From: Podospora pseudocomata
Lineage: Eukaryota > Ascomycota > Sordariomycetes > Sordariales > Podosporaceae
Assembly: GCF_035222375.1 (NCBI RefSeq)
Contig: NC_085887.1
Coordinates: forward strand, 1,463,501-1,527,500
Length of the DNA: 64,000 nt
Direction of reading: 5' to 3'
This document shows positions 1 to 8,740 of this stretch, piece after piece. The notes beneath the pieces were generated by a model. That model worked only from the letters and a program-made list of their open reading frames with translations. It was not told the origin of the DNA and ran no database searches. Both the position numbers and the translations under genes were made by a program. Numbering within the stretch: the first letter of the stretch is position 1; each line of letters opens with the position of its first letter.

Positions 1-1
1 C

Positions 2-769
2 TCCCGCGCCTGCCACGAAGACACCATCGTCCTCTGGCGAATTGAAGGTTTCTCCTCCTCCGATCCTATCCCCGGCCCCCTTGACGCTCCCACACCAACC
101 GACATGGCCAAGCAAACCCGGTCATACTTCAACCCTATCCCTTCCAAAGCCCGCCCAGCCATGTTCACACGTCTAGCGCAATTCCACACCCCTGATTGTG
201 GTGTCCAGTTCTATATGCGCTTCCGAATGTTCCACGCCGAGGGGAGGCATCCCATCTTGGCATTTGCCAATGCAAAGAGCAAGACCATGTTTTGGGACTT
301 TTCACGGTTTGGGGCGTATAGGGATTTTATGGAGGAGTTGGAAGAAGCCAGAAAGTCGGGGAGTGGACAGGTGGTGCAGAAGCCGAGTTGGCTGTTGATC
401 AAGAGAGCGAAGAAGGGGACCGCCGGGCCGGCGCACCAGGATGCGGCGGCTAGTTTGAGGGCTGCTGCTGGGGATAAGGAGTCGATGGTTTCGGCTAGTC
501 CCGACCCGGAGGGGGGCGGGAGTGCGATGGCAACGCTGGGGAATTATAATCAGGATACGCTGAATCACTGGAAGGAGATGTATGACTTGTCGAACCCGGC
601 GGGTTTGATCAGGCCGCACAAGGTGCAGGGGGTGGACGGTTCGTTTGTGGGGAGGCAGGTGGGTTGGAGTCCGGGAGGGGAATGGTGTGTGGTGGTGGGG
701 AATAAGAATAGGGCTTTGATTTACCAGCGGGGGGCTAGGGAGAAGGGGGTTGCGACACCTGTTACCTAG
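2..769 (+). CDS. EED: Polycomb protein EED (WD40), C-terminal part
   Basis: The frame is open from base 2 and stops at TAG 767-769, so 255 C-terminal residues are visible and the start lies left of the window. It begins inside a WD repeat (CHEDTIVLWRIEGF), followed by HPILAFANAKSKTMFWDF and a last blade ending SPGGEWCVVVGNKNRALIYQ. A hydrophilic loop of about 90 residues separates the last blades. EED is the beta-propeller subunit of PRC2 that binds the methyltransferase and reads H3K27me3; the role is known from the family and the assignment rests on blade sequence and order. The loop is low in complexity, as is common in fungal EED. Its right neighbour is convergent (278 bp between stops). 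The stop is well defined; only the 5' end is missing. Another WD40 protein is possible but less likely. Confidence 0.8.
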   Translation, partial: SRACHEDTIVLWRIEGFSSSDPIPGPLDAPTPTDMAKQTRSYFNPIPSKARPAMFTRLAQFHTPDCGVQFYMRFRMFHAEGRHPILAFANAKSKTMFWDFSRFGAYRDFMEELEEARKSGSGQVVQKPSWLLIKRAKKGTAGPAHQDAAASLRAAAGDKESMVSASPDPEGGGSAMATLGNYNQDTLNHWKEMYDLSNPAGLIRPHKVQGVDGSFVGRQVGWSPGGEWCVVVGNKNRALIYQRGAREKGVATPVT

Positions 770-1047
770 TTGTATTGATGGGTGGTTTTTTAAAGTGGAT
801 TGGTTATTTTTGTCTGCTTCGATCTAGAATATCCTGCTGGTAGAGGTTCAAGCATGGGGTTATGGTGGGTGGATTGAGATGGATGTTGGGTTATGAATAA
901 TCATGGATTGGGAGAGTTGGACGATGGATGTACATTTATGTATTCCACTCAGACTAGATGTCTATACTAGCCAGCTTTTTCTAGGGCCATGGCTGAGACA
1001 CCGACACATGTTGACTACCTGTACTCGTAATGAACAAATCCAAAGAA

Positions 1048-2583
1048 TCACGCCGGCATAGAAGAAAAGAATTGCAGTTGCGGCCCTTCCTCATCGCTTT
1101 CCTCATCATCTTCATCGTTATCCTCGTCTTCCTCTTCTTCATCCTTATCCTCCTCCTCCTCCCCCTCCTCCTCCTCCTCCTCATCATCATCATCATCCTC
1201 GTCATCATTCCCCAACATCTTCAACAACTCCTCATCATCCTTCTTCAGCACCCCCTTGCCCATATCCCTCACCCCCGCGAGCAGCTTTCTCGCCTTTTGT
1301 CTTTCCTTATCCCTGACTTCATACCCCGCCCTCTTCTCCTCCTCACCAAACGGCACGCACAAATCAGCAATATACAACCCCACCATCGCCCTCAACCTAG
1401 CAAACTCCCCATCCCTCGAAAACGGCGTCGTCTCCAGCAGCGCATCCATCCTTTCAGCTACACCCCTCATCTGCCTGAGCACCTCCCTCCTCAGCTCATC
1501 CTTCTCCTCCCTAACCCTCGCCACTTTTCTCTTTTCCCTTGGGGGAGTAGGAGGTGCTTTGTGCTCCTCCTCCCCGTCAACATCCATCTCGTCGTCCGGT
1601 TCCACATCTATAATATCCATCTCATCCTCTACATCATAAAATTCCCCCCTCCCATCCCGTTCCTCAATCCTCTCCATCCCCCTCCGATGCAAAGCGTACA
1701 CCCCCTCCATTTCCGCCGAAAACAACGCAATGTTAAACTCAAGCAGCGGACGCCCCGTAGAGTTGGGGTGCTGCTTGCTGAACGGGTGGTTCTGGATAAG
1801 ATGCTGATAAAACGCCTTGAGGTTCGCCAGGTTGGCTTGTTGACGGGCGAATAACCTATCTTTCTGTCTCGATTCTCTCTCTGCGCTATCGTCGTCTTCA
1901 TTTTCTGCCTGCCGCTCTGGTTCGATTTGGAAAGCGCCTTTGAGTTCCCCTTCGGTGGTGGTGGTGGTAGTCTCCCCTTCACGCAGTATAATCTCCGCCC
2001 CCAACTCCCACAACCTCTCATACCTAAGATCAACCCTCCTCCCATTCACCTTTGCCCTCGCAAGCAGCCCAAACGATCTTTTCGCCAGCGGGATATCACC
2101 CTCTTTGAGCGCCCTCTTCACCGTGTTGATTAACACCCCTACTTTGTTGGTATGCGCTGCTGCCTTTCTGTCCTTTTCAAGTTCCTTTTTCTTGCTTCGA
2201 CTCTTTCCTGAGGTGTTTGAGGAGGAGGCGGAAGAGAAATCTGTCTCCTCCCCTGCGGTGGTCCTGGCGCCGATGGGCCCGTCGTCGTCAGTAGTGAAGT
2301 CGGGGAGTTCATCGCCGCCTTCGTCGCCGGATTTGTCGGTTAGGTTGTTGTGAGAGGGGTCGTAGGATTGGGAGGTGTACTGGTAGCGCTTGCGGGCAGG
2401 GCGGGGGGGTCGGTGAGGGAAGCCTGGGTAGAGGTCTGAGAGGAGGGGGGAGTCGTGGGGGAGGCCGGCGAGGGTGAATTGTGTGAGGGTGGAGGGGGTG
2501 TGGGAGCGGGGGTTGATTACTTGGTCGGCGGAGGATTTGGCGAGGGAAGGTTGAGTGCGTTTGCGCTTGCGTGTGGAGGACAT
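1048..2583 (-). CDS. RRN11: RNA polymerase I-specific initiation factor, RRN11-like
   Basis: Single-exon gene of 511 residues if it starts at ATG 2583-2581 (MSSTRKRKRTQ). An in-frame ATG at 2700 would add 39 Ser/His/Thr-rich residues that look like translated 5' UTR. A basic N-terminus is followed by a helical TPR-like region (INTVKRALKEGDIPLAKRSF, VDLRYERLWELGAEI) and a segment NLANLKAFYQHLIQNHPF...EFNIALFSAEM that resembles the Pol I core-factor family typified by yeast Rrn11. The C-terminus is an extremely acidic Asp/Glu tract of about 50 residues. Rrn11-type proteins are part of the core factor that places TBP and Pol I on the rDNA promoter. This is family resemblance read by eye and could be wrong; the open frame, composition and length are solid. 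Confidence 0.62.
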   Translation of the reverse strand: MSSTRKRKRTQPSLAKSSADQVINPRSHTPSTLTQFTLAGLPHDSPLLSDLYPGFPHRPPRPARKRYQYTSQSYDPSHNNLTDKSGDEGGDELPDFTTDDDGPIGARTTAGEETDFSSASSSNTSGKSRSKKKELEKDRKAAAHTNKVGVLINTVKRALKEGDIPLAKRSFGLLARAKVNGRRVDLRYERLWELGAEIILREGETTTTTTEGELKGAFQIEPERQAENEDDDSAERESRQKDRLFARQQANLANLKAFYQHLIQNHPFSKQHPNSTGRPLLEFNIALFSAEMEGVYALHRRGMERIEERDGRGEFYDVEDEMDIIDVEPDDEMDVDGEEEHKAPPTPPREKRKVARVREEKDELRREVLRQMRGVAERMDALLETTPFSRDGEFARLRAMVGLYIADLCVPFGEEEKRAGYEVRDKERQKARKLLAGVRDMGKGVLKKDDEELLKMLGNDDEDDDDDEEEEEEGEEEEDKDEEEEDEDNDEDDEESDEEGPQLQFFSSMPA

Positions 2584-3138
2584 TTTGGTGGTTGTGTTCG
2601 AGGAGTGGTGATGGATGTTATGTGAGTGGTGAGTGGAAAGGTGAGATGGCGTCGTGAGATGAGCAACTGGTTGTGGGAAGGTCGCGCTTGATGATGACAA
2701 ACTTGAAAAGAGTCGAGATAGATCCCTCCAAAACGTAATTTTCAGATTTGACGAGCGCGAGATCTGTTCTGTGAAAAGGGCGGGCTAGCTGTCGTTGATG
2801 AGTTTGATAATTGATGTGGAAGTTCAAAGATGAAATTCCAAGATTTTTTAGGTTGATAAGCTTGGGCCTTTGCGCTTGTCTAAGCTTCGGTGGCTTCGAT
2901 ATAGGTAACAGCAATGCACAACAACAGGCGCATCGCCTAGAACTCAAAAGTTATATATTCAAGCAGTCAAAATCATACAGGAGATGTCGACTCCGTCATT
3001 CTACACGCCACTCAACGTGCCCAGCTACCACATCCTTCCCGCCAGCATAAGCAACGGGGGACATGCATCTGTAATTAATCATGTACAGAGTCTTTGATGC
3101 TACACTCTTCTTCTTTTGTCTACCGCCCTCTACTCTAT
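2584..3138. other. Intergenic region between RRN11-like and NDUFA5 genes
   Basis: About 555 bp lying upstream of the RRN11-like gene and downstream of NDUFA5, both on the minus strand. It should hold the RRN11-like promoter and 5' UTR and the NDUFA5 3' UTR. No RNA gene, repeat or convincing open frame is seen. Confidence 0.6.
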
Positions 3139-3979
3139 TTAAGCAGTTCTCTCAAAAGCAACCCACTGGCCCTCGGCCGCAGGCTCCTCAAGGGGCTCCC
3201 AACTGTTCTCGTTGTTAGCGACGTGCTGTATTTCTCTCCCAATCCAGCAAACTTACACCTTGGACTCAATCATGGTATCCGTCAGCTTGAGCTCGCCCTC
3301 AGCGACCTGGATGACCTCCTCAATCAAGCCAGCACCAATCTTGTTCTCCAGCTCAGCAATCCTGCCAGAACATTAGCACGATCCTCTCCTACCACCCCAC
3401 CAAGAAAACCTACTGCTCAGCAGTCAACTGCGGCTCAGGCTCCCACTCAACCTCCTTCTGCTCCAGCGCCTCAGCCCTCTCAAACTGAGTCTTGACATGC
3501 CACTCCATCTCCTCCTGCGTCCTGCTGCCCTCCAACTCCGGCCCGTCATTCACCTCCCCATCCCACTGCTGATACCGCATATCAACCTCGCTCGGCAACT
3601 GCCTCACAACAAACACCTGACCATCCCTCTCCACCTTCGCGGCCCCGAGCATCTCATTCGTAGCCGTGTTGGTCGTCCTGAACTTCTCGGGCTCCTGCTT
3701 GAGGATCTCCTTCGCCTTGGCCGCCCACTCCTTGTACCCGGGGGGGACAACCGACTCGACGTGCGCAAGACGCTGCTTGGTCACAGCCTCGACGGACTGC
3801 CTGTAAACGGAGTGCTCGGGCACGGCCTTGAGCTTCTCGAGGGTGGCGTTGTAGAGGTAGAGGAGCATGGAGCGCGGGGCGTTGTGTGTCGGGAGGCCAG
3901 TGATACCGGTGGGCTGGCCGGGCTCGAGGTACCGCGCCGTCGGGCGGACGGACGCGAGGAGGCGGAAAGTCGCGCGCAT
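3139..3979 (-). CDS. NDUFA5: NADH:ubiquinone oxidoreductase 29.9-kDa subunit (NDUFA5 family)
   Basis: Three exons: 3979-3414, 3361-3257 and 3202-3139, giving 244 residues. Introns are 52 nt (3362-3413, donor GTAGGT, branch GCTAAT, acceptor CAG) and 54 nt (3203-3256, donor GTAAGT, branch GCTAAC, acceptor CAG). The N-terminus MRATFRLLASVRPTARYLEP is an Arg-rich amphipathic mitochondrial presequence. The family core follows: TGITGLPTHNAPRSMLLYLY, YRQSVEAVTKQRL, and in exon 2 IAELENKIGAGLIEEVIQVA. The protein is an accessory subunit of the matrix arm of respiratory complex I. It is transcribed away from the metallophosphoesterase gene across a 474-bp shared promoter that carries CCAAT boxes, which fits a respiratory gene. 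The splice phases join cleanly to a natural stop (FERTA). Confidence 0.92.
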
Positions 3980-4453
3980 TGTTGCGGGTGGTTTGTGTGT
4001 TGGCGACTTTGAGGAGGAGGTGGAATTGTAGCCGCAACAGCGGGAATTGGATAGCTCTCTCTCTCTCGACGTCAGCAGCCTTCCCTGCTAGCTAAAACCC
4101 AATTGCCAATTGCCATTGCTTGCTTGCCAATTGGCGGCTGGAGGTGGGGCACTTTGGGCCTTAGCCGTCACGTGATACCCTTGACTTACACCTCCCTTTC
4201 TGGCAAGATCGTCATCATTTTTGGATGGGGATAAAGAGCGAACTGTGAAAACAAGCTGATCCCCAAAATATCATGTCTCCGTTCCCATGATTTTTGACAT
4301 TGACCAGGCCTCAGAGTTGTGATGTAACCTCTACCGTTTACCTCCAACCGTTGACATAAAGCGGGGCCGACCGCTCAACCTCACTCTTCACCTTCTCACC
4401 TCACCACACGCTCTCTCTCCCATCCCTTTAGGTCTGTCTCTTCAAGGACCAAC
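3980..4453. promoter_or_regulatory. Divergent promoter with CCAAT cluster and palindromic E-box
   Basis: The 474-bp gap between two divergent genes contains three CCAAT pentamers within 33 bp (4099-4103, 4106-4110, 4127-4131), the last forming the palindrome CCAATTGG. The perfect 8-bp palindrome TCACGTGA follows at 4168-4175. CCAAT is the known target of the fungal Hap/CBC complex, which controls respiratory genes; CACGTG is the core of bHLH sites. The motifs are seen directly, the factors are inferred. Confidence 0.55.
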
Positions 4454-5641
4454 ATGGTATCCAAGATGACCAACCTACTGTTAACCCTCCACCTCAACCT
4501 CCTCACCCTCCTCTCCAACCTCTTCTCCCACCTGACCTCCCTCTTCTTCTCCCTCCTCTCCCTCACTCACGCCCTCCTTATCGTTTTGGGCTTCACCCGT
4601 CCTAATCAATGGGAGCCCCCCACATTCCTCGACTCCCTCCTCTATTCCCCCCTCTTACACCTCACCACCAACCTCTACCAAACCCTCCTCTTCCTCCGCG
4701 GCCACCCTTTCCATCCACCCCCTCACCACTCCCGCATACGAGTAGTCTGTCTCTCCGACACCCACTCCCTCCGCCCCCCCTCCATCCCCAGAGGCGATCT
4801 CCTCATCCACGCAGGGGACCTTTCTGCAACCGGAACATTCGACGACCTCCAAGACCAAATAAGCTGGCTTTCTTCCCTTCCGTTCAGACACAAGGTTGTT
4901 GTCGGCGGTAATCACGATTGTTTCCTAGACAGGGCAAGCTCCATTCATCGGACCAGAGGGCAAAAGGAAAAGAGGAAACTGGATTGGAAAGGCGTGGTGT
5001 GGTTGCAGGATGAGTTGACAACCCTAGAATTTGAGGACAGGGAGGTGGGGGGGAAGAGGAAATTGAACATCTTTGGGAGCGGTTGGGTCAGGAGGTGCGG
5101 GGGTGATGATTTTGCGTTTCAATATGATGACGAGAGGCCGCCTTGGGAAGGGAGAATCCCGGTTGAGACGGATGTTTTGGTTACGCATTGTCCTCCGGTT
5201 TGCTTACCCCCTTTTTTGTCGTCACAGATGTGGGAGATGCTAACGAGAGAACAGAAAGGCCACCGCGACTTGCTGCTTGGTTGTCCTTCGTTGCTGGCCG
5301 AGCTGTGGAAGGTGAAACCGAAGCTTCACGTGTTTGGGCATGTTCATCACGGGGAGGGGGTGGAGAGTGTGTTCTTTGATGAGTGCCAGGCGGCGTATGA
5401 GGGTCTTGTTTTGAGGACGGCGGCGGTGGAAATGAGCATGCTGAAGAGATGGTTCGATTTTCAGGGGCTGAAATATGCGTTGAGTGTGTTGAGGTATGGG
5501 CTGCAGAGTGTGCTGTGGAAGTGGATCATGGCTGGGCCGGGGAGTAATAATGGGGGAGTGTTGGTTAATGCTGGGGTGATGAAGGGGAATACGGGCAGAT
5601 TGAGGAAAGGAAGGGGGACGGTGAAGGTGGTCGATTTGTGA
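4454..5641 (+). CDS. Calcineurin-like metallophosphoesterase (MPPED type)
   Basis: Single exon, 395 residues, start CCAACATGG. Residues 1-47 are almost wholly Leu/Ser/Thr/His and hydrophobic, suggesting a signal anchor or one to two membrane segments. From residue 95 the metallophosphoesterase motifs appear in order: VVCLSDTHS (metal ligands D102, H104), LLIHAGDLS (D122), GGNHD (N153, H154), LVTHCPP and HVFGHVHHG. All metal-binding residues are present, so the enzyme should be active as a two-metal phosphoesterase. The substrate cannot be told from sequence; MPPED-like enzymes act on phosphodiesters or phosphomonoesters. It is divergent with the complex I subunit gene. An extended tail after the GHVHHG motif includes another hydrophobic stretch (ALSVLRYGLQSVLWKWIM). 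Confidence 0.85.
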   Translation: MVSKMTNLLLTLHLNLLTLLSNLFSHLTSLFFSLLSLTHALLIVLGFTRPNQWEPPTFLDSLLYSPLLHLTTNLYQTLLFLRGHPFHPPPHHSRIRVVCLSDTHSLRPPSIPRGDLLIHAGDLSATGTFDDLQDQISWLSSLPFRHKVVVGGNHDCFLDRASSIHRTRGQKEKRKLDWKGVVWLQDELTTLEFEDREVGGKRKLNIFGSGWVRRCGGDDFAFQYDDERPPWEGRIPVETDVLVTHCPPVCLPPFLSSQMWEMLTREQKGHRDLLLGCPSLLAELWKVKPKLHVFGHVHHGEGVESVFFDECQAAYEGLVLRTAAVEMSMLKRWFDFQGLKYALSVLRYGLQSVLWKWIMAGPGSNNGGVLVNAGVMKGNTGRLRKGRGTVKVVDL

Positions 5642-5944
5642 TTGGTGGTGGAAAATAGAAGTGGTGATTGGATTTTAGGATGGTGTTTCGGGAATGGACT
5701 CATTGTCTGAGTTTTTCTTTTCTTGATCATTGCGAAGTGAGATGAATAAATGAATAGAGTGTAATATCATTGTTGTGTTTTCGGCTGTTCGTGGATTCTC
5801 TTGTGATGTTGGTTGTCAGGTGGTGGTGGATAAAAGTCGGAAAAATACAAGTTGGTGACGACTTTGTTCGAAGAGGCTAGGTCGTGGTGGTCGGAGAGTG
5901 GAAGGAAACATGGAATTACCAGCTGTTACGGGACAGGTTGTTTC

Positions 5945-5981
5945 AGAGAGAGAGAGAGAAAGAAAGAGAGAGAGAGAGAGA
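5945..5981. repeat. (GA)n microsatellite
   Basis: Runs of GA dinucleotides interrupted by two GAAA units, about 37 bp, downstream of the metallophosphoesterase gene. Confidence 0.9.
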
Positions 5982-6269
5982 CGCAGCAGAGAACTTGGTA
6001 GCAGGCCACCACACGAAATATCATGAAAGCATCAGTGTCAGCCATTCAGAATAGCTTCAGTTGTGGAAACAACCGGGCTATCTTGAATATGTCTATGGCC
6101 AAGTACCCGACCACAGTCAAGATGTATTGACAGATCATCATCAAGTTTGAAGACGAGCACATGGGCTTGGAGGGGGGCTTCAAGCCCGGGAGCGATAGCC
6201 CAAAAGGCCCTGCCGTTCGGTATAGCGCCAGCCGCCGGTCACAACATCAACCATTAGGTCCATCAAGGA

Positions 6270-6366
6270 GTTCCAGCGTGGTGTAACGGTTAGCACGAGC
6301 GCAGGCTCTCCCATTCACGATGTTTGACTAAGTCTAGGTCGTGGGTTCGAACCCTAGTGCTAGTAC
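6270..6366 (+). other. tRNA-like sequence 1 (box A and box B present)
   Basis: TGGTGTAACGG at 6279-6289 fits the box A consensus and GGTTCGAACC at 6344-6353 fits box B, with the T-loop TTCGAAC on an imperfect five-pair stem. The D-arm (GTGT...GTTAGCAC) resembles Glu or Gln tRNAs. A clean acceptor stem cannot be made (TCCAGCG against TGCTAGT pairs only about five of seven) and the anticodon arm is ambiguous. A decayed tRNA-Glu-like gene, a tRNA-derived repeat, or a divergent tRNA with an intron are all possible. Confidence 0.35.
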
Positions 6367-6474
6367 TGAAACGGCCGAGTGGATGCGCTTTGTCCTGTTC
6401 CCATATTATTGGGAATATATTAATGACAACTGTCATAAGGACGAGGTTCTACGTTCGAGTCGTAGGCGCTCCCT
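6367..6474 (+). other. tRNA-like sequence 2 (box A and box B present)
   Basis: CGGCCGAGTGG at 6372-6382 resembles box A and CGTTCGAGTCG at 6452-6462 resembles box B. The T-arm is perfect: CTACG (449-453), loop TTCGAGT, CGTAG (461-465). GTCCT (6392-6396) pairs perfectly with AGGAC (6438-6442) as a possible anticodon stem around a 41-nt loop, which would need an intron. No 5' acceptor strand matches the 3' GCGCTCC. It begins where the first tRNA-like unit ends. Confidence 0.33.
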
Positions 6475-8128
6475 TAAGTTATTGGCTCTTTCTGTACACC
6501 GAACCTGATTGTAGTTATCCCGACTTTGATGTCCCGTCCGGCCTTGAAGGTGGTGATGAGGATGTGTTTAGATATTTTGATATTGCAAAGCACTTATTTT
6601 TGGCCAGCTGTCAGAGACCGTGTCTGTAAATTTATACTCAGCCAGCCTGGTCTTCACAGGAAGAGCCAAGCTCCTCTTTGTCATCAAGCTCAAACTGTTG
6701 ATCACTCATTATAGTCACAGACCTGGTATTTGAGCGACAACAAAGTCACGTCTTCACATTTAAATCATAACTCGCACGCTCTTCTCCCCATTCATCTTGA
6801 TATACCACTTTGCTCACCTCCTCCCCTTCCGCCCTTCCGACTATCAACACAGCCCAACAAAATGAGAATCACCATCTACCTTGACTTCGAAGTCCTGAAA
6901 CAGGCTGGTCAATTGTCTCAACGCTACTTGACCTTTTAAACAAAGTTATTGTCTCGTTTATCTTTCTCTTCATCCTCAACCGACCAACGAGATCACCTAC
7001 CTACCAGAGACAGCTAGGTAAATCACCTAGAATATCGAGCATATAGCAAAAGAAAACGAGCGGGTAGGGTAGGTAGATTCAACACTGCTAGGGGCTCGCC
7101 TGATGACATTGAAGCGAGTCTCTCACAACGACATGTAACCCCCTCGTACTTGAAACAAGCTGTCATTCGCAGGCTCGTCCTTGAAGCTCTCACAACAATA
7201 GCCCGTCGTCATCAACACCCGTGCCGTAAACCTCTGAGAAAATTCCAATGCCGGTATCATAATAATCTACCTACTACCTGCCCAGACGATCAAGTCCATC
7301 ACCACCTAGGATTACTTTACCTTAGCCCACACCTCAGCCAGGTTTCCCCCAGGGTAACACAACCCAGCCGATAAACACCTCACCAAACAATCCCTCTACA
7401 ACAAAGTGACATGCACATGCACATCAATAAAGCCAACAGCACATCATTTCACCAACTTCAAAAACACCAAATCACCAATTCACCAATTCAGAAACTGTAC
7501 CTAGTTATATACATATATATCCCGCGAGCAAGAAACAGGCAAGGGTATCTTTTCTCTTCAGTAACAGCAAACACACAAACTTGCAAACAAATCAAAACAT
7601 GCAACAAAACACTGGTGTAATCTTCCAATCTGGTTCAGTAATAATAAAAAGCCGTCCAACAAACAACCCCCCTCACCATCCAGCAACAATCTACCTCCTT
7701 CACTCTAACCCATCATCAACCAGCCCCCTTTTCCTGCCCACCCACCTACCCTAAATTCCCACCCTCCCTTCCCACAATCTCAACCTTATCCATCCCACCA
7801 ACCACCCAAACAGAACCACCACTCGACATCCCCAGCAACACCAAAACCAAAAAAAAATAAAAAAAAATAAAAACAGCACCAAATCACCAAGAACAGCACA
7901 AACATAAACGCAAAAACAAACGGGGTATTCACATCTTATTCTTCTTCATCTCTTCTCTTCAAATTTTGCCTTCCTTCCACACCCCTTTCCCCTTACACCG
8001 CAACCTCCTCCCAACACTCTATCTCCCCAACCCTTCCATCCCATCCCATCCTCAATCCACGTGGTATCAAATCATCTCCTAGTCCCTTCCATCCTATCCC
8101 ACCTAGTCCACCCATCGCCCATCACCCA

Positions 8129-8160
<32 letters not shown>

Positions 8161-8174
8161 ACACACACACACAC
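8129..8174. repeat. (AC)n microsatellite
   Basis: About 46 bp of AC dinucleotides with one AT interruption near 8155, inside the G-poor region downstream of the KH gene. Confidence 0.95.
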
Positions 8175-8740
8175 CGGGTATAAAGCTGCTTTTTCAGGTA
8201 TCAAGTAAAAGAAAACTCGAAAAAGACGCATCGACGACATCAAAAATGAGAAATGAAAAAGAAAAAAAAACAAAACCGTTTGCCATCCTCCATCCTCCGA
8301 AATGAAATGTGAAAATCAGAAAGAAAAAAAAAACGAAAAAACAAACATCATGATGCGTCAAAAAACCAAAAAAATTGTTGTCCTTGCTCTTGTCTTCATC
8401 TCAATCTCCTCCCGCGTCATACTCCCATGGTAGGGATCAGAACAGATATTGTCCCCCATAAGCCATGACAAGAGGCCTGAAAGGAAAAAAGAAAAAAAAA
8501 AGTACAAAACAAAGACAGAAGTGAGAAATAACAAAAACCAAGATTCCCAACGCGCGGTCCAACTGAGATTCGAAAAGCAAAAGCAACACAACTACCAGGG
8601 TATTTTACTTTACGCCATTGGGTATATCCAGCCATAAGGGGTATTGGGTATTTCTTTTCCTCGCCGCAACACGTCAGAGAAAAAAGCAAACAATGCGTGT
8701 CTAAAATCTGGCGAAATCACAACCATCGAGACGTTAAACG

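Larger units (their letters stand above)
5642..8740. other. 3.1-kb gene-free region with tRNA-like pair and G-poor tract
   Basis: No protein gene is supportable. It holds a GA microsatellite (about 5945-5981), two Pol III box A/box B pairs (6270-6474), a G-depleted stretch (about 7380-8330, densest 7621-8160) and a CA microsatellite (8129-8174). Everything after about 7000 may be 3' UTR or flank of the KH gene, whose transcript strand here is poor in C. Short plus-strand open frames near 6730-7620 lack a good context and any family resemblance. Confidence 0.6.

Noticed and set aside
1030-1854. 274-codon plus-strand open frame with Leu/Ile-rich runs
   Set aside because: It is the complement of the acidic Asp/Glu tract of the RRN11-like gene, so the apparent membrane segments are an artefact.
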